Below are positions 55,608 through 64,000 of a stretch of 64,000 nucleotides of DNA, in pieces (within the stretch, counting starts at the first letter, position 1; each line of letters starts with the position of its first letter). The notes beneath the pieces were generated by a model that was given only the letters and a program-made list of their open reading frames with translations, did not search any database and was not told where the DNA came from. The stretch is from assembly GCA_964017065.1 (NCBI GenBank), contig OZ024784.1, positions 15,791,152-15,855,151 on the forward strand, in the 5' to 3' direction. A program made the translations under genes and the position numbers. Origin of the DNA: Haliclona indistincta. Its lineage: Eukaryota; Porifera; Demospongiae; Haplosclerida; Chalinidae.

Positions 55608-58600
55608 TCACGTCGAAGCTTGTCTACTAGTCTGGTCACTACTGGGGGCTCCCTCAGTTAGGTCCACAAGTAGAGCATCTCCCCCTCCCTCTGGGCTGAG
55701 GAGATCAAGAGGTGTTCGTGACTCTGCTCCTAGGTCAGGTGGAAGGTCATGTGATTGGGCAGCAATATCTGGAGGTGAGGAATTAGCAGTGAGTTGCGAT
55801 CCACGAACAGCAGCTGGAGCAAGTGGCTGACTAGTTGAAGAAGACACATCAACTATGTCTGGCAGTTGTTCCGCAGTGCTTCCTAGAGGTTGCTGGTGAC
55901 TGCTGCCAGATGAGCCCTCTCCAGATCCTCCTGCTGCGAGCAAATCCAGTTCCATTCCTTCTCCTGGCCGAGGTGAAACAGGAGACAAGCTACCATCAGG
56001 GCTACTGCAGCCCTCTCGTGGGCTGTGACTTTCACTCTCAGCCTCGTATACAATCAGGGCATCAACAGTCTTCTCCATTTCGGCAGGAGTGGCCGATCCT
56101 TTATCCATCACAGGTGCTCTCTTGAACGGATCTTCCTTCATCATGGCTGCAGCTGTCTCCTCATTATAAACATTATCTAATGATCCTACTAATGAAGGAT
56201 CAACCTCCTTTTGCTCATCATCGTCATCATCAACAACTAATAAAGTGATTAAAATCTTTATAATAGCAGTAGCTGGATATTACATACCTTCTTGCTGTGG
56301 TGGCTTTTGTTGTTGTTGCTCTTCTAGTTGCTGCTGTTGTCGCACTTGATTTTGCTGTTTTTCTCTTTGTTCTTTCTCTTTGTGGTTGCGTGAACGATAG
56401 CCATCCATCTCTGCTAAAAGTTCTCGAATGAGTTGTCGATCACGCTAAACAATGATGATAAAATTTAGATAACTACATTATGATAATAAACTTACTACCT
56501 GGTCCACTTTGTATGTCTTGGGCATGTCCAGTAACAACAATCTGTGGTTCATGCGAAGGGCAAGCTTTAAAGCCATTAATCCAGCTATACGAATGTCATT
56601 CTCTCTCAGATCAACATGACTAATAAACTTGCTCTCAGCCAATACCTCTGCCAGTGCTATGGCTCCTAACATTGAGTAGAGTATTACCCCTCAATAATCT
56701 CCTTTTACACATACCTTCACAGGTAATTCTTGAGCCTGACAAGAACAGTCTGTCTACAGAGCGATTTGCCAACAAACCCAACTTTAACATAAACAAGCCA
56801 TTGTCTCCAAATTTGTTATTGGACACATTCAGTTCTCTCAGTGTACGAGTACAAGGCTGAGGAAGAGTCCATAACATTATTGCATTGCTGTATAATCAAG
56901 GCTTACCAGCATGGCTGATATATGATGTATTCCATCGTGTGTTAGGCTGTTAGTATGAGCAGTTAGCACTTCTAGGCCTTCTTGCTGTTCTGCTATACCA
57001 GCACATATGTACCGAATACCAGGATCCTATGGGAATTTGACAGTATTCTATTACTACACAACTCAGAGTGATACCAGTAATTAATCTACACATAATAGAG
57101 TAGCTCACTACAATGTGCTGATACATACCTGGAGGTTGTTATCACTGACATCCAGTATACGCAATGTCTTGTTAGAGCGTAGTATACTGCCGAGATGCTG
57201 CCCATCCTCTGGTACAAGATGATTACGAGCAAGATAGAGCTCCTCAAGATTCTCATTAAACTTCATTGCAGCCACTGGAGGAGAGATAAGTAACAAGCTA
57301 CTTGTGTGTAGCATGTGGTTACTCACTCATGATAAATGTTCCTTTTCCTGACAGGTGATTTCCCTCGATCCTAAGAACACGAAGTCCACAGTTAGCACGT
57401 ACAGAACGTAGCAGTAGTGTAAGTGTCTGCTCATCTAGTCCACAGTAACTGACATCAATAGTGTGAAGGAATGGACTCTGCAAATAAGGGAAGGTTAATA
57501 AAGACCTTGTGTGCCAACATTCTAACACACAATTGTGCACTAGCCAATGCACTCACTTTCTTCAACGTTCTCCCAATTGTTAACCACGCTCGCGGTCTGA
57601 GCTTGTTATTGTGAGCCAACAGTACTCTAGTAGCACAGCCATAGAACTCAACCATTTCACACAGCGCAATAATACCCTGCAATAGGTTATCCAATAGCTA
57701 ATATACATACACTAACAAACAGGCTGTACAGAGAATAGTATAAGCACAAACGCACAACATGCATACTCTTGTCGCACACCTCATCTTCAAGACTGGTTCT
57801 CTCTAGTTTAAGAGTGTTTGAATGAATTCTACTTAAAATGGACTCCAACGCCTCACATGATCTATTGTCCAGTTTAACACCTAAAGACAAAAGATAAAAA
57901 TATTAAATACAGCAATTTTATTACTTCTTGTAAGGGTAAAGCATAGAGTGTAGACCGTAAATCATGGAGTACTATGCGTTAAAATCTCATTAAGTCTTTC
58001 ATCATGGTCCACTGTGTGAATAAATTGACACTTTAGTGACTGCAAGGTGATGCTTGATAAAATCTCAGTACACAGCTTTTGTAAACAGAAGCGATACTGT
58101 CAACTAAAAATTATTCCCGGCTATTAATTACCATTACAATATCAACCACAGTCAATTAAGTACACGAGTAAGAACACAAAACACCGTTCATAGTTGATGG
58201 TTACCTGTAAGATCAATCGTATCAATAGGATCATCGAGACTGTACAGACCCTGGAGAAGAGGAGGATAGAACAGTGCTCACAGTATGTGTACAACTGATC
58301 GCACAAAAATGAAACAGAAATCTCTAGACATAGTAAGGATACCATCATGTGCAATAGACACACACTACCTTGAGCTGATCTAGTAGTATCTGAATTGGTT
58401 TGACTCTGTTCACAACACACTCCCTCTGATAGTGCTCCATCATATCCTTAACTGTCTCATTAGTGTCTGAACAAAATCACAGTGAGTTTAAACCAGCAGA
58501 GAACCACGAATGCACCTTTTCTCCACAGATCTTTGTCGTTAAACTCCACTTCTAGTTGTTCATCTCTGAATTTCACGTGTTTCTTGTTTGGGGACTTTGT

Positions 58601-58892
58601 ACGAGCATTTCTCCAAGGAGCCTCATCGTCATCATCATCATCCTCCTCTTCTTTTAAGCAGCCTTCAGTACTGACTCCCACAGCCACCACCTCACTCATT
58701 GCTGTAACAGCATTACCAACACCCATCATTGTCTGAATAAAGAGAATTTAAAGAAGAGGGTAGCATTAGCAGTAGCTCCACCCTACACACCTGAGGCAGT
58801 CTAATTGAGGGATCTGGATGTTCACTATCGGTAGAATTTCGTCGGTCATGGTCTCCTCCATCTCGTGAGACGATATTTACACTACTTGACAT
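55608..58892 (-). CDS. PPP1R37: PPP1R37, leucine-rich repeat regulator of protein phosphatase 1
   Basis: About 12 exons. The start at 58892 gives MSSSVNIVSRDGGDHDRR. The next exon holds an acidic stretch, then KKHVKFRDE, an RVxF-type PP1-docking motif (KHVKF). Leucine-rich repeats follow in small exons: LEELYLARNHLVPEDGQHLG, LRILDVSDNNLQ, LRELNVSNNKFGDNGLFMLKLGLLANRSVDRLFLSGS and ISHVDLRENDIRIAGLMALKLALRMNHRLL. The last two blocks match human PPP1R37 closely. A Gln-rich helix and a 180-residue Ser/Pro/Glu-rich tail end the protein at 55608. PPP1R37 binds and inhibits PP1 catalytic subunits. Confidence 0.88.
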
Positions 58893-59212
58893 TGTATTTA
58901 CCTGGGAAATGTTTTAATACTAACATCACAGCTTCACAGTCACGTGATCTCATCTCTCACCTGTTAGTGTTTCCCGAGGAAGTATCCAGCATATCGTTCA
59001 GACCTACTAGCCTCTTCGTCTTCTATCCCTCTCTATACGCGTTTCTGGCTTCAGGCTACAGCCAGCGACAGAACAGCAGGGAAGTGCTTATTGGTGGAGG
59101 CAGAGTTTTGCTTTAGTTATCACGTGCCTGTTTTCCGTCTTTCTCCGTCTACGCAAATCTGAGGGTGGAGTTTGGAGGACCAAACACCGAGGCAAACACA
59201 CAGCCAACAGAC
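58893..59212. promoter_or_regulatory. Divergent promoter (PPP1R37 / COX7A2L)
   Basis: 320 bases between opposed start codons with CACGTG at 58941-58946 (GTCACGTGATC), near the PPP1R37 start, and at 59121-59126 (TATCACGTGCC), nearer the COX7A2L start. The two sites sit about 50 and 87 bases from the respective ATGs. Confidence 0.5.
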
Positions 59213-59656
59213 ATGTTCTACAAGTTCAGCCAGGCCTCGAGCAAGCTTCAGGCGACCGAGGCAAGAGCAGCCTATGGTCCTCAGGTAACTGTAAACACCA
59301 AATTTCCGTTTTGTTAGCCATAATATATCCGTTCCCATGTAGAGTTTTGCTCAAACTGCTGCTGTGGCAGAGCCAAAACACATACCACCCTACAAACCAT
59401 CTGGAAGCTTCATGATTGATCGGTCTATCAACAAAGTGAAGCATGTTCAAAAAATCTTTCAAGTATGTGAAGTGTATGTGGTTTGAACACTCTCTACTCT
59501 ATTCAGGAGGGTAGTCTTCCAGTACATCTGAGAGGTGGTCCGATGAATATACTAATATATCGCGGTGCTATGATAGGATCTTGTGTGGGCCTTGGGTTAA
59601 CCTATTATGCTATATACAGTATGGCTACTGGTCGGATGAAGAAGAAAGAACAATAG
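59213..59656 (+). CDS. COX7A2L: COX7A2L/SCAF1-like respiratory supercomplex factor
   Basis: Exons 59213-59284, 59343-59462 and 59507-59656, all phase 0, give 113 residues. The N-terminus MFYKFSQASSKLQ mirrors MYYKFSGFTQKLA of human COX7A2L, and the C-terminal half has the COX7A block (KIFQEGSLPVHLRGGPMNIL, then IYRGAMIGS and a single transmembrane helix). The human protein is 114 residues. COX7A2L/SCAF1 replaces COX7A in complex IV and links it to complex III in the inner mitochondrial membrane. The N-terminal extension supports SCAF1 over plain COX7A. Confidence 0.87.
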
Positions 59657-59852
59657 AGACATCACTATAGCTATAGCATTGTAATTTAGACTGTTGTTAC
59701 ATTACTAGTAGACACCATCACCTGAAACAATGTCCCAATTAACTATCAGCTAAAACCAACGTATTTTGGTGATTTAGCATGTGATCCATTGGCATAGCTT
59801 CAATGATTTTGTTACCAGTATTTTAAGAGAAATCAATATAATAGTGATACAT

Positions 59853-62800
59853 CTATTGATAACCTAACTCTGGAGGATAAGATGCAACTGGTATTTTGAT
59901 CTGAACTGATTTCAATGTTCCAGCTCCCTCCTTAGCCTTCTTAATAGGCTTTTTTACTTGCTTGCTTGTTGCTCTTTTTTTCAGAGGAGATAATGACATT
60001 TTCTTTGCCAGCGATATCTTCACAGGTGATATGGCAATCCTAGGTGTCTTGGTCCGTGGCAATGAAGTATTGTCCACTGACTTCTCACTTGCTAATCTCT
60101 TCCCCAGCTTATTGGACGAATCTTTGCTACTCTCACTACTATCCGTCTGTGATCGCTTTGCCACTTTCCTGGATGATTTCCTTGTGCTGACAGAGCTCTT
60201 TCCCTTGCCACTATATGATGGTCGATACTCTTCTTCCTCTGAATCAGAAGGAAGGAATTCTCCATCTGATGACTGATCATTGTCTTCATCATTTTCTGAC
60301 TCACTGTCAGAAAGCTCCTGTACAGGTTCTTCATCAACAATTTCAACTGCTTCTTTTTTCTTTGGCACAGTAGCTTTGCTCTTCTTATCTTTTGCCTTTA
60401 CACTAGGCCTCTGTTGTGAAGCAGTTGGTACTTCTTTCTTCTTCTTGACACTCACTACACTGTCAGTGTCTTCACTCTCTTCAGCCTAAAATTAAGCATA
60501 AACTTGAGAGCATAGGAATGTAATATGCCACACACCATTCTAACAGACCCAGACAGCCAGTCTAGTCCCTTACTGTCGGCCTTCATTCCTCTTTTTTTCA
60601 ACTCATCTTCAAACATTTTCTTCATCTTTGAGTAGTCCGGTTTCTGTGAGTACTCGAGGCTATACACATACTTCATGTACTCCTCCAGGCAACCTGGAGT
60701 AGCAGGCCCACCAAAACAGTCTGTCATTAGCTTTTTTATGTTTGACTTGTACCTAGAAAAATGTGAATTCTGTGTGAACAATTATGTTGGAGATTTACAT
60801 TGATTTCTGATTGGCCACTTTTTGTTTGTCAGTCAAACACTTTTCCCAGGGTAGTTGACCAGATGCCCACTGCAGCAAACAGTATCCAAGAATCTCTAGA
60901 TCAGACCTTCTAGAACAGTCTAAAAAGACATAAAAATGAGATATTGCAAAATTTTACAAGCACATCAACATACACGCTCCATTGTGAGCATCAATGCTAG
61001 TGAACTCGATGGTGCCATCATGACAACGACGGCGATCCTCTTCATACTTCTTGTGGTCTCCTTCTGGATTATAGCGATATGCTAATCCATAGTCAACCAG
61101 GTACACCTGCCAGAGTGATAAAGAAGTAGAATAAGCTTGGTCAAAACACAGTATGTTGAACCTTGTGTGCATTGCGAGGGCCATACCCAATGAGAATGTT
61201 AGAACCTTTTACATCAGCATGTACATACTCATTTGAATGGAGATACTCTAGAGCTTCAAGCTGAGTAAAAAAGAATGCACCATGTTACTGCATCATATGA
61301 TAATGAAACTAACCATTTGCAGACCAATGTAGCACACTGTTTTGACACCGAAGCTTCCTTTGTTCTCCCGAAACAATTTTTCTACATCTTCTCCAAAACG
61401 TTCCATCACAAGGAAGCGATATTTTGTGGTCGATTCTTGGTGCAGACCAGATGCAACATAGACAGGCACAGGCAAATATTGTAGCTTATGATCTCGAATC
61501 CAACAAGCAACTATCAGAATAATTGTAGTTATAGTCTAAACAATTAAGAGCTATAAACTTACTCATTTCTTGCTTGGCTGCTCGTTGATAAAAGGCTAAC
61601 TCAGAAAATAAAGGACCATTCTCATGAGGTTCCTAACAAGTTATTGATAATTATAATTGTCATTTAAGGGTGGAAATCCCAAACATCAGGATTACGAATA
61701 TTTTGGTTTCTACTGTTAGTTGAAGGCTTGGTCAGTCACACTGATCACCCAAGAAAGTCACCATTCGTTTTGTGGGCGTAGCAAGCCCCACCCAATGACG
61801 AAAAGTTGCGTTTCTTTCCTGAGCATGCCACACTCACACAAAATGTCAGACATAAACTTTGGTACACAAGGAAGAAACGTATGTATGGGATTTTGCAAAA
61901 AGGTCTCTGTCTGTAAGTTACAGAGGGGCGAATATTTAATGAGAAGACACGATTTCGGCAAAAATCCCCTACCAGCAAGAGCGATGGAAGAAGATACATC
62001 TCCTTTTGCCAGAGCGCCAAAAAAATGCCACCTGACGCCCTCCCCACAACCCACCCACCCCTATGTGGGTCTCTCGTGATTGCCGAGTACGAAATAATTT
62101 TGTTCCAAATACGGCAAGTGCTATTGGAGTGTGGGTACACCCATTTTCCTTGTAAAACGGGCAAGTAATAGCCAGGACACTGTAGATTACATTGTGCAAA
62201 GGGCAGCAAGAAAGAATAGTTCGGCTTTTCCTGGCTTAATGCACACCCAGAGGCATTTAAAAATGTTTGCACTGAATGCAGTTCAAGGGATAAAAATGTA
62301 CAGCAAGCGCAATTCTGTGCCAGCATAAAATGCCTGGGAATGAGGTACCCGTCTATTAGAGTGAGTGGGTAAATACCCACATCAGAATACTTTTTCTCAC
62401 TACACCCAGCATAAACAATCCCTGGACAGAATTTTTCTGAGTAAAAAATTAATAACAAAACTTATGGGATGCAAGACAAAAATCCTAACATTGAAATATG
62501 TCGTATTCTAACACAAATCACAATAAATTTCAAACTAGTAATCATACTTTAAGTAAGCTCAAACATAATTTTAAAGCTAGTGTAACACCTTGGTTTATGA
62601 ACTTACAACTTTAATAACATGTCTTGGATCCTTTGCAGTTTCTTTGCCTTTTAATGTGGCCTGGTATATCTCTCCAAACCCACCCCTACCCACGGACTTT
62701 CCCAGTATCCACTGCTTCTTGAGTAGGTCCGTAAGCACACTTCCAGCTGGAATAGGCTTTGGCATACTTCTTTTGGTAGTCTGCTTGAGTACTACGCATG

Positions 62801-62873
62801 GCTTTTTAGGTGCTGGTTTTGAATCAATCGCACCATCTATTGAAGAATCTTTAGTTGGTCGCTTTCGAGGCAT
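59853..62873 (-). CDS. VRK1: VRK1-like nuclear Ser/Thr kinase
   Basis: Exon 1 is 62873-62607, exon 2 61632-61563, then about six more; stop at 59853. Motifs: glycine loop [13 protein letters not shown] (about 56-68), HVIKV (the catalytic Lys), catalytic loop [23 protein letters not shown] (DYG in place of DFG, as in VRK1), [18 protein letters not shown] and a [11 protein letters not shown] helix. A basic, Ser-rich nuclear tail of about 200 residues with acidic patches follows ([22 protein letters not shown] sequence). VRK1 phosphorylates BAF/BANF1, histone H3 and other chromatin proteins. This family belongs to the host cell; the name comes from a viral relative. Intron 1 is unusually long (about 970 bases). 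The BANF1 gene lies directly upstream on the same strand. Confidence 0.93.
61640..62600. other. Long VRK1 intron 1 with a 237-codon open frame
   Basis: This intron is far longer than the gene's others. From 61745 to 62458 the minus strand has an uninterrupted frame of 237 codons (Cys- and aromatic-rich, no domain I recognise). Two other frames are also open for 100 codons or more. GTGGGTAAATACCCAC near 62367 and GTGGGTACACCCA near 62132 are short palindromes. The region could be an old inserted repeat; I cannot assign it to a known transposon. Confidence 0.4.
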
Positions 62874-62950
62874 CGTGTTGCAGTTGCTAGTACTATAGTA
62901 TAGTTAGTGGGACTGGTAGTATAGTACTTTGTACCCGCCCTTTCCCGCGC

Positions 62951-62967
62951 AACGTCAGTTACGTCAC
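62951..62967. promoter_or_regulatory. CRE-like pair upstream of VRK1
   Basis: ACGTCAGTTACGTCAC carries two TGACGT cores on the minus strand, about 80-95 bases upstream of the VRK1 start, in the GC-richer part of the gap after BANF1. It resembles CREB/ATF sites and suggests VRK1 has its own promoter rather than being read through from BANF1. Confidence 0.4.
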
Positions 62968-63083
62968 CAGGCCAGATCGTATCTCTTATCTTAGTCTTTA
63001 CTATCATTCCCATACACAGTATGGGTTGTCATTATAGCACTCAACACACCGTAAAAATATAGACAAGAGTATAGTAACACAGT

Positions 63084-63356
63084 TTAGACAAAAGCCTTAG
63101 TCCATTCGTCCAGGCATCCAAAGCAATCCCTGGCTTGCTTGGCATTAGCCCCACAGGTACTCTTTAGCCAGTCAATGAACAATTCTTCGTCCTTTTTTAG
63201 GATCAAGAATTGACCGAGTAATGTGTACGCCTTGTCAAATCCTTTCTCGGATAGTTTACCACCAAGAACTGGGCCAAGTCCAGCTATTTCAGTAACTGGT
63301 TTCTCTCCCATTGGTTCAGAGACAAAATTACGGTGCTTCTGTGACGTTGAAGACAT
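63084..63356 (-). CDS. BANF1: BANF1, barrier-to-autointegration factor
   Basis: 90 residues in one coding exon, one longer than human BAF (89). Highly conserved: [20 protein letters not shown], a helix-hairpin-helix ([18 protein letters not shown]), [15 protein letters not shown] and [21 protein letters not shown] dimers bridge DNA and LEM-domain proteins and reassemble the nuclear envelope after mitosis. The N-terminus MSSTSQKH has four consecutive Ser/Thr, where VRK1 phosphorylates BAF in other animals to release it from DNA. Head-to-head with the DFR-like gene and 210 bases upstream of VRK1. Confidence 0.97.
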   Translation of the reverse strand: MSSTSQKHRNFVSEPMGEKPVTEIAGLGPVLGGKLSEKGFDKAYTLLGQFLILKKDEELFIDWLKSTCGANAKQARDCFGCLDEWTKAFV

Positions 63357-63651
63357 ATTCTCTTCAGTACTCTATAAACAAAGCTTTGTATAGACTGCAG
63401 TGACGAGAGAAAAGTGTAGAAATTACAGAGAGAGCCAAAACCAAACCTACCAGTTTTAAGTACTTTTCTGCTGCTGCTGCGGCGCGCCCAAAATAGCATC
63501 ACGTGAGTTCATCACGTGATCCCCGCATGCATGCATAGCATATGCATAGCGCATGCTACATACTGCACTAGCACTGTGTCGACATGTCAGCACTGTGTAG
63601 TTAGGTTATAAAATCTCCCACGACGAGTTCATCGCCTGATCACCAACCGAA
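63357..63651. promoter_or_regulatory. Divergent promoter (BANF1 / DFR-like gene)
   Basis: 295 bases between opposed start codons. Two CACGTG palindromes, 63500-63505 and 63513-63518, lie in a short repeated unit (CATCACGTGA, twice, 13 bases apart). An alternating GCATGCATGCATAGCATATGC stretch follows. A BANF1 5' UTR intron is possible but not resolved. Confidence 0.5.
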
Positions 63652-64000
63652 ATGGCTACGGCTACCAGCCCTGAATTATGTTTGGTGACCGGTGCTTCAG
63701 GCTACATAGCAGGTCATGTCATCAAGCAACTGCTAGAGCGTGGAGAGGTGCGCGTGCGTGGGACGGTGCGAAGCCTAAAAAATGAAAAGAACGAAAAACT
63801 CCGTAGCCTTGTGCCCGATGCAAAATACCCTCTGGAGCTGGTAGAAGGAGACCTGCTGAATGCCGAGTCCTGGATAGAGGCTGTGAAAGGATGTTCAAAG
63901 GTCTATCATGTCGCATCTCCCTTACCCCGCGGGACTCCAAGGGACGAAAACGAACTTATAACCCCTGCTGTTGAAGGCACCCTAAACGTACTCAAGGCGT
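63652..64000 (+). CDS. DFR-like NAD(P)-dependent reductase (extended SDR), 3' end outside window
   Basis: First 116 codons of an open frame that runs off the right edge. The start MATATSPELCLVTGASGYIAG carries the Rossmann TGxxGxxG motif (TGASGYIAGH). It continues with VRGTVRSLKNEKN, LVEGDLLNAESWIEAVKGC and VYHVASPLPRGTPRDENELI, then PAVEGTLNVLKA. This is the dihydroflavonol-4-reductase / cinnamoyl-CoA reductase-like branch of extended short-chain dehydrogenases. In animals the substrates of this branch are largely unknown, so no specific reaction is claimed. The catalytic YxxxK lies beyond the window. Confidence 0.85.
   Translation, partial: MATATSPELCLVTGASGYIAGHVIKQLLERGEVRVRGTVRSLKNEKNEKLRSLVPDAKYPLELVEGDLLNAESWIEAVKGCSKVYHVASPLPRGTPRDENELITPAVEGTLNVLKA

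Noticed and set aside
55522..55830. Plus-strand open frame opposite the PPP1R37 tail
   Set aside because: Antisense shadow of the Ser/Pro-rich last exon of PPP1R37; no splice or start context.
59853..62873. Idea that the VRK gene is of viral origin because of its name
   Set aside because: It is a many-exon cellular VRK1 with an animal-type nuclear tail; the viral gene is the derived relative.

Overview
The window is animal nuclear DNA. The evidence is gene content (BANF1, VRK1, TEX11, MCFD2, COX7A2L/SCAF1, TECPR2 and PPP1R37 are animal-type genes) and structure (GT-AG introns, many only about 40-60 bases, with very short intergenic gaps). ROCO proteins with ankyrin, kinase or Death domains, together with this compactness, point to an early-branching animal. 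A demosponge is my best guess, but the sequence alone does not prove the lineage. I see no prokaryotic or organellar segment.

Layout. The first 11 kb holds the 3' part of a cytosolic HSP90 gene, an unrecognised gene, an intronless ZFYVE19/ANCHR gene, a large armadillo-repeat protein fused to an arginyl-tRNA-protein transferase (ATE1) domain (copy A), MCFD2 and PSMG3. From 11 to 22.7 kb on the minus strand are TEX11/SPO22, with a single-exon TRIM-like gene nested in one of its introns, and TECPR2. From 22.8 to 42.6 kb is a ROCO cluster: a full-length LRRK1-like kinase (copy A), a tandem shortened duplicate (copy B), and an opposing ankyrin-ROC-COR-Death gene. From 42.7 to 54.6 kb are GALM, ARM-ATE1 copy B in inverted orientation, SNW1, eEF1G and NDUFV2. 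The last 9 kb holds a CIMIP1-like ciliary gene, PPP1R37, COX7A2L/SCAF1, VRK1, its known substrate gene BANF1, and the start of a DFR-like reductase. Several small inverted-repeat elements (MITE-like) sit in introns.

Organisation. Genes alternate between convergent ends and tight head-to-head starts. Eight divergent pairs have start codons about 88 to 320 bases apart. CACGTG palindromes recur in many of these promoters.

Most notable. The ARM-ATE1 fusions look like an undescribed arginyltransferase architecture. Both copies begin with an N-myristoylation-type sequence, keep the ATE1 GNAT-fold core, and have lost one cysteine of the usual N-terminal Cys-Cys pair. Their ATE1 halves are nearly identical at the DNA level while the ARM halves have diverged widely, which suggests gene conversion. 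The LRRK pair shows a recent duplication that swapped the first exon, dropping the ankyrins, and lost the C-terminal tail. Exon boundaries are my own reading of splice signals and reading frame; no transcript evidence was available.
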